Source: Arachis hypogaea (taxonomy: Eukaryota > Streptophyta > Magnoliopsida > Fabales > Fabaceae). From it: 64,000 nt of DNA. The notes beneath the pieces were generated by a model. The model did not search any database and had not been told where the DNA came from. It saw only the letters and a program-made list of their open reading frames with translations. Numbering within the stretch: the stretch's first letter is position 1; every line of letters starts with the position of its first letter. The stretch is taken from positions 39,997,294-40,061,293 of the forward strand of contig NC_092054.1 of the NCBI RefSeq assembly GCF_003086295.3, read 5' to 3'. The position numbers were made by a program, and so were the translations under genes. Below are positions 45,506 to 56,487 of the stretch, piece after piece.

Positions 45506-48500
45506 GCCATCCCAATGATCCAACGCTTCTTTTCCACGAAATCCAATTCGCAGGTTATCCTCAGCTGATATTCAGGCTAAGAGAGCCAAAGGCTTGTGTT
45601 ATCGGTACAATGAGAAGTACACGGCTCTCCATAAATGCCCAAATCGACACTTCATGTTATTTCAGCATGAAGAAGAGGAAGCCCCAAATGTGGAACAACA
45701 AGCTGCGATTAAAGAATTAGTAGATCCTTTACTCCAGACCCTTAAGCAACAAGTAACTGACAATCACCTATCATATAATTCCATGCATGGTACCTCTGGT
45801 TCATCCACTATCCAAATCAGAGCTATCCTTTAAGGGTTAGAGGTTCGGGCTCTATTGGACGGAGGTAACTCTGATAGTTTCTTCCAGCCTCGAATAGCCA
45901 AATTCTTGAACATCCCAGTGCAGCCTGCCCTGGTGTGAGGTTGATAGTAAAAAATTTTGGCATCATAGATTTTGAGGATTATATTCCTTCTCTGGAGGTC
46001 ACAATGAGCGGGTGCAACGTCACTATTCCACATGTCTTTGTATTACATGTTGCTGGAGGTGACTTGGTGATCGTTTTTCCTTGGCTCAAGCAACTGAAAA
46101 CGCACATTGTGGACTATGATGCTGCTTTTCTTCGATTCCTTCATAATGGTGAGTTTGTTACAGTGCATGTAAGAAAAACTCCATCCCATAGCAAGCTCAG
46201 TATCACCACATTCGATTTCTTCTCAACACTGATGCAATTGAAGAAGTCTTCACAGTAGAAGTTCAGCAACCTACACAGAATCCAACCAATCCCCTTCTGT
46301 TTTCTACTACCATGGAGCCTATTTTTGCTGAACTCCTCCAAAAGTATCAAATAGTATTTCAACAACCTATAGGGCTTTCTCCACAAAGATTGCATGATCA
46401 TTCTATTCCTTTGGTAGAGGGGGCAGCACCAATTCGGGTCAAACCGTACCAATACCGTCACCACCTTAAGACTCAAATTGAGTGCATGATTCAAGAGATG
46501 CTTAAGGATGGCATCATTCAGCCAAGCCATAGCCCTTTCTCATCGCAAATCCTTTTTGTAAAAAAAAATGACGGCTCTTGGAGATTCTATACTAACTACC
46601 GTGCTTTAAATAATATTACAGTCAAGGATCGATTTTCTATTCTCACAGTAGATGAACTTCTCGATGAGTTGTTTGGAGCAAAAATTTTCTCAAAGTTGGA
46701 TCTCAGATCAGGTTATCACCAGATTTTGGTGAAGCTGGAGGATAGATACAAGACCATATTTCGCACACATCAAGGACATTACGAATGGCTAGTAATTCCA
46801 TTTGGATTAACAAATGCACCAGCCAGCTTCCAACATCTTATGAACGATATCTTTTGGCCATTCTTAAGAAAGTTTGTCCTTGTGATCTTCGATGACATAT
46901 TGATCTACAGCCCTTCTACTTCTCAACACTTAGAACATTTGGAGATCATGTTGCAAACATTACAGAAGGAATCCTTATTTGCCAAGATGTCAAAATGCTT
47001 GTTTGTTGTGTCCGAAATTGACTATATGGGTCACACCATCAATGAGAAGGGTGTTCACATGGAGAAGGATATAGTTTAGGCTGTAATAGCTTGGCCGACA
47101 CCTGAGAAGCTCAAACAACTTCGGGGATTTCTTGGGTTGACAGGTTACTATAGGCACTTCATCAAAGGCTACTCTTTTCTTGCATCTCCTCTCACGGATT
47201 TATCGAAGCAAGATGCCTTCCAGTGGAGCTCAGATGTGCTCATGCCTTCGAGTCATTGAAGAAAGCAATTACTTCCAAACCAGTTTTAGGTCTTCCCAAC
47301 TTTGATCAACCTTTTATAGTGGAGACTGATACTTCTAGTACGGGAATTGGAGTGGTACTTTTGCAAGATAAAGACCACATCGCCTTTTTTTTTTAAGAAA
47401 TTATCTACTAACAATCAGCGCCAGTTAGCTTATGCCCGGGAATTCTATGTGGTGACTGAAGCGGTAGCCAAGTTCTCCCATTACTTATTGGGGAAGAAAT
47501 TTATTATACGTAAAGATCAACAAAGTTTAAAGACTTTGGGAGATCAGATCTTGCACACCTCTGACTAGCAAAAGTGGATACACAAGCTCATGGGGTATGA
47601 CTTTGAGATTCAATATAAATCTGGTAAGGAGAATATTGCTGCTGATGCCCTTTCACGCAGCTTTATGGCTACTTGATCTTGCCTGAAACCAGAATGGTTC
47701 AATATATTAAAGAGCAAAATTGAGGTTGACAATGAACTGAAGGAGCTTCGGAAGAATTGTGAGAAAGGCTTACCTAAGGACCTAACTATTCTGTTTAGAA
47801 TGGAGTTCTATTATGGAGGAATAGGTTGGTGGTTCCAAAAGAGGGTTCATTGATGCAAGCAATTTTGCACGAATACCGTGATGGCATGATTGGAGGTCAT
47901 TCCATCATTGCCAAGACTGTGGAATGGATTTGTTCTACCTTTTATTGGCCAAATATGCAAAGAGTTATAAGAGCTTATGTTCTTTTCTGCTCTACTTACC
48001 AGCGCGCCAAAAGAGAGGCTCGATTACCTGCACGGTTGCTTCAACCTCTCCCAATACCATCACAGGTGTGGGAGGCTATCTGCATGTATTTCATCACAGC
48101 TCTTCCACAATCTCATGGGTACACGGTCATTATGGTGGTCATTGATAGATTGACAACATTTTCTCATTTTATACCCTCGAAACATGACTTTGACAGCCGT
48201 TCAGTGGTAGAGGCATTCATCAGGAATATTGTCAAACTCCATGGATTTTCTAACTCCATTGTCTCGGATAGGGACCGGATCTTTATGAGTCACTTTTGGC
48301 AGAGATTATTTAAGTTGCAAGGCACTACTTTATCCATGAGCTCAGCATACCACCTACAAACGGACGACAAAGTGAAGTCGTGAATAAGACATTGGAGATG
48401 TATCTTTGTTGCTTCTATTTTGTGAATCCCAAGTTATGGTCGATATGCTACCTTGGGCCCAATATTGATATAATACTTCTCACTACAGAAGCATCAAAAT

Positions 48501-48967
48501 GTCTCTTTACTTGGCTCTATATGGTCGTGCCCCCCAAATCTCATTAGATATGAGTTGCCTCATGTTGACGAACCGTCATTGCAAGAGTTGCTAACCAATC
48601 GGGACACACTGCTTGAATAGCTTAAGGCTAACCTCAATCATGCCCAACAATATATGAAGACGTTTGCTGAATTTCAAGAGAATAATATGGTACTGGTTTG
48701 TTTACATCCTTATCGCCAACACTCAATGGCTTTGAGAAAAAATCAGAAGTTGAAAATGGGATACTTTGGACCATTTCGCATTGTCAAGAAACTTAGCTCA
48801 GTGGCTTATAGACTCAAACTTTCTCCAGAGGCCAAGATTCATAATGTGTTCCACATTTCAGTGTTAAAAAGATTCTACGGGGATAACACTAATTAGTACT
48901 TGCAATTGTGTCTACAGACTAGAGCCAAGGGTTCTATACCTGAGCCTTCTTGAGTTCTGGGAGTTTG
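45506..48967 (+). pseudogene. chromovirus gag end, protease, RT, RNase H and integrase (plus copy)
   Basis: Homology begins abruptly at 45506 in gag. The zinc knuckle CYRYNEKYTALHKC has lost its second Cys. Protease LLDGGNSDSF lies near 45855. The RT frame 46312-47079 has DHSIPLVEGAAPIRV, FGLTNAPASFQHLMN and VIFDDILIYSPS. RNase H follows with VETDTS, and a loss of frame near 47390 in a T-run. Integrase frame 47826-48383: the zinc finger has CSTY in place of CxxC, the first catalytic Asp is replaced (MYFITALP), SDRDRIF is kept, and the Glu region is frameshifted. The GPF-type C-terminus is at 48654-48896 (KMGYFGPFRIVKKL, IHNVFHISVLKRF). Cut at 48967 by a solo LTR, continuing at 53985. Many stops and frameshifts. 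Confidence 0.88.
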
Positions 48968-51900
48968 TGTAACGACCCAACTTTCAATACGTCATGATCG
49001 TACCAAAAGTAAGGCGTTACCGACCTGTTTTTCTTATTAACTACTTAATATTGAGCCTTTAGTTCGATATCGTGTTTCAGTTTTAGTAGAAAATGCTAGA
49101 AAATTTTGTTTTTATTTATCAAATCATATATCAAGCATCACTAAATAATAATAATCATATAATTATTAGTAAATATTATACAAACAAATTCAAGTGTAAC
49201 TTAGATACAAATCATATCCCTCTGTATAAAATAAAAATCTTAAGCAATAAGGGCGAGGGAACTCTATGAAAGCAAATTAACTCACACTTAACTCATAAAT
49301 AAGGTCTAACAATCGCCCGCAGCTTCAAACGGAGTCTTCGAACCTGTGTCACTGAAAGGGTGGAAGATTTTGGGGTGAGAACAAACCACACGTTCTCAGT
49401 AGGGAATGGGAATGCTGTAAAAGTAATGATTAACATGCAAATAATTAACTTTACTTAATAAACCATCTTTGTCAAACCCTTTGAAATACTTTTTAATCTT
49501 ACCTTAGATAAGTAATTACTTTCTTTAAATTCCTAAACCCAAAACAGATCTCAATTGAAAAACTTGTCATATTAAATATCTTTCAGCAACATAATTGATT
49601 CTCAGTCATAACAACAGATAGTAATCATCTTTATCCATTCACAAACTACTAGCACAAGCAAGAAACTCAATTCATCACACAAACAAATCACAATAAGACA
49701 AACAACACAATCACAGAGAAGTAATATAAGCAAACACAACCAAATGCAAATGCACAACCAATATAATGCATGTCTGTCCTAAGCAGGCCATGAGCTCACG
49801 TGTCGGTTTACACCCTGCATCCCGACATTACCCAGGAACTAGTCCTAGATATGGCTTTATCTCTGTAGGTGAACTTCGGCCAACAGAAACAGCACTCCCA
49901 TAAGTGAACTTCGGCTTACAGGAATAGTCTAAACACAACAGAACAACTTTCTGTAGGTGAACTTCGGCCTACAGAAATGGCACCTCTGTAAGTGAACTTC
50001 GGCTTACAGAAATAGTCTAATCACAGTACAACAACTTTCTGTAGGTGAACTTCGGCCTACAGAAATAACACCTCTGTAAGTGAACTTCGGCTTACAGAAA
50101 TAGCGCCCCTGTAAGTGAACTTTGGCTTACAGGTATCACAACTCTCTGTAGGTGAACTTTGGCCTACAGGAGCAACACCCTGAGATACACAATTGATATT
50201 CACTGCAGGTGAACTTCGGCCTACAGGAATAACAACTTACTGTAGGTGAACTTGGGCCTACAGGACCTCTAGAGCCAACAGAAAAGCAGCAGATGAATAT
50301 ACAAATATCTCTGGAGTTGCCTTAACGCAACAAATGACCTTTCAACAGGCCCTCTGCTTGTTCTCTATTCTCTTTATCATATCACTCTTTTCACTTTGAA
50401 TCCTTAACACATTTTCTTAAACCTTTCTTAACTTTCTCAAGCATTCGTTCATAAAAATCTCAATCATCAATTCAGTTCATAATCTCTGCCTTGGCAATCT
50501 TGAATCAAGCCAACTTTAAAACTATCTTTCATTTTAGTTCTATATCAAAGACTCAAGAAAAATCATTTATTTTAAATGCATTAAACACTTTTCAAAACTT
50601 AACCTTTCATTAGAAGTAATCAAATAAAACTCTTTCTCATGTTTACTAACTTCCCAAAGATTTAAAAATCATCTCTCTTACTATTCAAATTCAAATATTA
50701 TTATTTCACCAAATTTCTAAAAAAGTAATCCTTTATTTCAAGCCCAAAACATAACTCTTTCTATATTGAATCAAATTCAAAACATAATTTCTTTCTTAAA
50801 TAATTTAATTTTGAAACATAAACCTTTCTCTCGTAAATTGAATTCAAAATAGAATTATTCTTTTCTTAACTAAATAAAACTTAAATAATCATTTTTCCAA
50901 ATCCAAATCTTCTAAAATAACTTCTCAAATAAAATTTCAGATTTTATAAAATTTCGGCAGCACCTCCCCTAAAACTCGGACTTAGCCACCCTTACGGGTT
51001 CCCTCTTTCTCAACAATTCAACAATCCTTTCTCAACAATTATCAAATACAAGATTCTCAAGCAACCAAAAAAATCCACAATTCGCAATTCTCACATAATC
51101 CAACAATCCATTTTTCATCTCATCAATTTACAATTAAATTCATAAGTCATAGAATCTTTTCAAATTAAACTCAATCAATTCTCCATCCATTTATCAGCAA
51201 CTATCATGACAGATTCTCAATAATTATCTCATCACAATTCAGTTTAAGAACTAACATCCTTTCATCAATTAAAATCAGAATTTTCATAAACCATTCTTTA
51301 AAAGTAAACCGGTCCAATTTCAAGAATTCATAACAAATACCTCAACATCAACTCTTCATATTTCTTGTTATTTTTAAAGTTATTTAGTTATTAGCAAAGT
51401 TACCATTTTATTCTAAAGATCACACTTTAGGAAAATATTTCAAAAATCATCCTCCAATCCTTTAACCATTCTCAAAATTAACTCTAGTTAACCTTAAATC
51501 AACAATAACAACCAAATTAAGAAATCAATGTAACCCGAAATTTAGGTAACAAGCATAGCCTCAAACCAAAATCAACCTCATCAATTAATCGCTTACAACA
51601 ATGAAACCAGTCACAATCACAGCCAAGTCAGGATTAATAAATCATGACACAGAAAATTAGTCTAACCATTAATAAATTATTTATATACTCTTAAAGTTTA
51701 CTATATTATTTCAGAAAATCACAGGTTCTCTAAACAGTTTAATCCCTTAGTTCCAATCCTTCAATAACCACCAAAACCAATCCCAACTAGTCATAAGTAA
51801 ACTTCACAGCCATTCCCATACATCAAATATCCAATTCAAAATCAAACAAGTCAATAATTCACTCAAAATCAGAATCTCAACCAATTCATCGCAGAATCAA

Positions 51901-53984
51901 TAATTCAGTCACATTTCACAACCGCAACTAATTTCAATTATAATTCAAAGTAACCACAACCCCATTTCAACCAATTCAGCAATATCACATAAAATCAGAA
52001 TTGTCAACAAATCCATTAAAGTCAGAAAACCAATATCAGTCATAGCATTAACCAATCACAATTCAAACTCAACTCATCAATCATCAATATGTCAGTTTTT
52101 CTCAATAAGTAACTCAACATATTTTCAATTCAGTAAGTAACACAAGCTTAATCACCATTCACTACCATATTTAATTCAAATCATAACTCAGAAAAATCAC
52201 AATAGCTAACCATTCTCAAACACATTTCAAGTCATTATTGTCAATTAAGAAGTTCTTAACTATTATTAACCATTTGCACTTATCCAATAACTTTGTAGGC
52301 ATTCTAAATTAAAAACGTTAAATCCCCTACCTCAATTAGCCGTAATTGAAGAATTTAAATGCGGTAAACCCAATATTACGAATCCACAGCAGCAGCGGTG
52401 CTCCATCAAATCCCAGCACCTGTTCTTAGCTTCGGTGGTGACTTAGCAGCAGCCTCCAAATAGTGCCGGCAGCTACCTCCAGTAACGGCGGCGGCAAGGT
52501 AATTTACAATAATCTCTTTATACAATACAAACAGTTTCAGGGACAAGCTTCAAAGTAAAAACAAATTGGTAGGACAAGGAAGTAGAAACAGGGGGCAGAG
52601 CTTACCAAAACAATAGTGGTTCTAATGGTGGTTTCCTGGGCAGCTCGAATGTTGGTTCCTGGTGGCAGAGAGCTCCGGCAACTCACAGAATCCAGAGGCA
52701 GAGGCAGAACAGGGGATAAAAATGAGCACTGACATGGATAGATTGCTTCAGAACCAGAACAATATCCTCAGCAAGCTCCAACGACCTTCCCGAAGACAGC
52801 TACGGCGGCAGAGCAAGCCAGACTAGCGGCGGCGCGGCTGGAGGTCACCGCACATACGGCAGCGACAACCGGCGTGGATACAGTGATGGCGCGACGCGGT
52901 GAGGGTGACGTCTGGACGGCGACGGATCTGACAAGAATGAAACCCTCGGCGATGCAGGGTGCGACGGAGCTCGCGGTGGTAGAGCGCAATGGCTCCCTTT
53001 CCTCCTCGCGCGGCAGTGGTGAGGCAGTGTGGCGCGGCAGTGGTGAGGCAGTGTGGCGCGATGGCGGAGAAGCCCAGCACGTGGCGCAATCCCTTTCCTC
53101 CCCTCCTCTCCTTCTTCTCCTCTACGGATCCATTTCTCCCTTCCCTCTCTATTTCTTTCTTTCTTCCATTTTCGCAGCTGTTGCTGCTGGTTGAATTGGG
53201 GGAAGGCTGCGGCTGTGTGTGTGTGTTTAGGTTAGAGGGCAGCAGCTGCTGCTGCTGGTTTAGGGAGGGGAAACGGGTACTGGGTCAGGGTTTCCAATTT
53301 GGGAAATTAGGGTTTCTGAGTTTGATTTGGGAATTAGGGTTAGAAATTAGGATTTTATAAAAGAAATAAGGATAGATATGAATAGATATTTTGATAAAAT
53401 TAGAGGGTAGAGTAATTTTAAAATCAAATGTACTTTATTAAAAATATTTAGGAACATTATTTATCATCATATTGCTAAGTTCAATTAATTATTTCTAGTT
53501 TAAATTATAAAATAAGCATATTAATCATATAATTATAAAATATAGTTCAAACTCAATATTAATCATTCAAATTAAATGATATAACTTCTTATTATTTTTC
53601 TATCACTAGACTTTAATTTCAATTTATAAAATAACCAATTATAATAAAAATTGTGCATAAATATTAACTAGCTTAAACATAAAGTATTTATAAATATCAA
53701 TCTAATCATTTCTAATAAAATAATTTCTAGGAATTCAAATTAATAACATAATTCATTCAAAATAGAATTTATTTAAATTAAATTATACAATTCTTCTTAT
53801 TTTTCAATTATCGAAATTATAATTTCAATTATACCAAATATCTAATAAAGATTATATAAGAATTCTAATTAATATAAACTCCAATTATCATGAAACTCTA
53901 TTTAATTATCATTAGTAAAATAATTTTCTTAAAATAAATCACAAATAACTAATTATTTAATTTTCAAAAACTAGGGTTGTTACA
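48968..53984 (-). mobile_element. solo LTR, 5017 bp, target duplication GTTTG
   Basis: TGTAACGACCC...GGGTTGTTACA with GTTTG at 48963-48967 and 53985-53989; removal restores continuity in the chromodomain region. Same family type and orientation as 4964-8402: shared GGGGTGAGAAC...CCACA and TTTTATAAAATTTCG...CAGCA blocks, and CTCRATTAGCCG. It holds a hairpin array (49863-50263) and a GC-rich coding-like island at about 52780-53280. No internal retrotransposon sequence, so a solo LTR of unusual length. Confidence 0.9.
49863..50263. repeat. array of ten hairpin units CTGTARG...CYTACAG
   Basis: Ten units of 24 nt (CTGTAGG-TGAACTTCGG-CCTACAG or CTGTAAG-TGAACTTCGG-CTTACAG) separated by about 10-35 nt. 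The stem position changes G-C to A-T on both sides together. Loop variants TTTGG and TTGGG occur singly; the first two units have damaged stems. Confidence 0.9.
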
Positions 53985-54323
53985 GTTTGTACCATTCTCA
54001 AACATGAAAAACCAGAACAACATGTCCATGTGCAGTGGGGAATTAGAGAAACTCCAAAAACATCATGGGAACTCGTTGCAGCCGTGACTAGATTATACCC
54101 TAATCTCAACCTGGAGGACAAGGTTGATCTAAATGGAGAGGATAATGTAAGAAAGAGAATAATAGAATTGGATGGGAGTGAGCATTCTAATGCAAGCAAT
54201 TCTACAAAAGGGAAGTTAGTTACAGAGCAGAGACATGTGGCTACTGATCCACCTCCTTCAGACATGCATAGAAGCATGAGAGGACACATCATAAATACTA
54301 AATTTAAGGATTATGCAGGGTAG
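53985..54323 (+). pseudogene. chromodomain end of the plus chromovirus
   Basis: Continuation after the inserted LTR: TILKHEKPEQHVHVQWGIRE, TSWELVAAVTRLYPNLNLED, KVDLNGED. The VQW...SWE...YP...LEDKV pattern is that of retroelement chromodomains, which guide integration to marked chromatin in the known families. The frame ends at 54323 and runs about 145 nt into the 3' LTR, so the last 48 or so residues are LTR-encoded. Confidence 0.8.
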
Positions 54324-54614
54324 CTTGAGCCTGTTATAGTGCCATTCTATCATTATGTTCCTCCCTCTTCTGGTTACATCGAATTCCTTGTATATGTTCT
54401 AATTAATTCTTCTTTTCGTCCAGGTCCTCATGCACAATGACCATTGCTGCATTTTCTGCTTCACTTTCTTTTCTTAGTTCATATCACTATTTCATTGGTT
54501 TATTTTGTCTTCAAGTAATACTTCCAACTCATATAGCTCCAATTTCCTTGTAATTATTATTTTGAATCATCAATACAACATCACTTTTCCATCTACATTA
54601 TTAAGTACCTTCCA
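54179..54614 (+). mobile_element. 3' LTR of the plus chromovirus
   Basis: TGAGCATTC...CTTCCA, 436 bp, collinear with 22763-23189 reversed. Overlaps the end of the pol frame. No matching 5' LTR on the left side of this copy. Confidence 0.82.
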
Positions 54615-56487
54615 CACTCTCCTTAGCAATTAGCCATTTGGCCATTTCATCTTCTCTCTCCCCACTCACTCTCTCCTCTTTATCTCTCATTTATTCTTCT
54701 TTCTCGTGGCGTCGTCTTCATCCCCAACTCCAAATTTATTAATCTTAAACCCTCAATCTTCCATAAAAAATAGATCATCATTCACCACCACCACCATCGC
54801 CACCTCTCCTGTCACCACCGCTTTCTCTTCCCAACTGAGGCCCTCCTGTAACCCAAAAAGTCCTCATGGTCCCACAAGTCCGTTTCCATTTCTACTCCTA
54901 GTAACATAACAAGCACACAATGTCCTATTATCATTTCGATGTCATAGTCACCGCCGTAGCTTCGTCTTCTGCTTTTTTCAATACCAGAACTACATCACAA
55001 TAACTAAAAACTACATCACAATAACAAAAAACTACACCTAGAACTAGAAGGTGAGGATGATTGAAACTGGAAGGCAAGCGCGATGGTCAGAATTAAAAGG
55101 CGAGCACCATAACCAGAACTGAAAGGCAAGCTTGACAGGATGGGAGTTGGCTCCTTTGTTGGCGTTGAAATACATGCTCAGACAAGGACATTGGCATGTT
55201 GAAGCAGTGGTGGTGAGCCTGAGAAGGAAGGTCATAGACAGAGAAGGATGAGCAAGGTGAGGAGAAGGATACTGCTCTGACGGTGCAAGTAGGCACTGGA
55301 GGAGAGTTGGTAGGGGCAATTTTGTGAGGGTTTCATAGGTTCTTGTTGTTGTTGTTGTTAGTAGAGAGAGACTCATAAATGCTGGATGAGGAAGAATGGG
55401 AATGCAGATCTAGAAATAGAAAATTGGGAACAAGGAAGAGAGAAAATTTTAGAAGATTAGGAATTTAATTGGAAAATTAGAGTTTTAATTTGGAAATTGA
55501 AACCCTAAATTTTAAACGGTGCCACATCATTAGTTACAGATGCCACGTTTACATTCCATTTGTTGCATCAGATATTTCTGTTAATGAAAAATGTCTCTTT
55601 TGACGGCTAGGTATTTCGTGCAGGTTTTTAAATTATTAAATATTATTTTTGTCGATAATAAAAGTGGGAATCATTATTGTCAGCGTTTGAATAATTCGGA
55701 GGCATTTTTGGTGGTTAATCCTTTATTTAACTAGTACTTTTGCCTGTAAGTTAGGAATATAAATCTTTTAAATCTACTTTGTCCTGACATTATAAATTAT
55801 AGTATAAAAGATTAATAAAATAAAATTATTTTTACAAAAAGTCGTATGGGACAAAAGTACCCGTTGGCTAAGAAAACCAAAATCTTTGTAAACAAAAAAG
55901 ATTAAATAATAAGTTTTTTTTGTTAATATTTTCATGTGAAAGAATTTAAATTTTTTATATTTATTATCTAAACTTTGAAATAATTTAATGTATATACTTT
56001 TACGTTTAATTAGGTATTAATTTTATTGCTTAAATAAAAATAATTAATTTTTATGCTTGTTATTTAAAAATAATATTTTTTCCTTTCTATATATAAAAAT
56101 ATAATTAGATATTAGTATAAAAAAATTATATTAATAGTTATAAAATTTACTCAAAATCAATTTTTTTGAAACAATTGAATCTTGATTTGAATTATTAATT
56201 ACCATATTAGTATTCTCTTTAAATTATATGTAATAAATATTTGAAAGAAGAGAAGTAAAAATATATATTAGAAAGATAAGCGGTGAAAATTTGAAACTAA
56301 ATAAAAAAATTAAAAAGTATGCATATAATAATAACAATAATATAATATATTCTTTTATGTGAATAATATTATGGAATTATTTTTAATTATATATTTAATG
56401 TATTGTTTAATTTTATGAATTTATTTAAAATATATTATTTTATTAATTTTATTTTTTGTAGAATAAAACGTAGAGAAATAGAGAATG
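54615..56487. other. unassigned sequence between two retroelements
   Basis: 54615-54900 is pyrimidine-rich and then holds a short Ser/Thr-rich frame (54706-54909, MASSSSPTPNLLILNPQ...). It resembles an organelle-targeting N-terminus but has no recognisable continuation; probably chance or a gene scrap. 55040-55400 is low-complexity. 55622-55730 matches 23257-23345. 55740-56487 is AT-rich without structure that I can name. Confidence 0.5.

Noticed and set aside
49863..50263. CRISPR-like array
   Set aside because: Spacers are similar to each other and uneven, the units are hairpins within a plant LTR, and no cas genes exist in this context.
48968..53984. TGTAAC...GTTACA ends as a DNA transposon with terminal inverted repeats
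   Set aside because: Only the outer 10 or so bases are inverted. The 5-bp target duplication and similarity to LTR F and to 4964-8402 point to a solo LTR.
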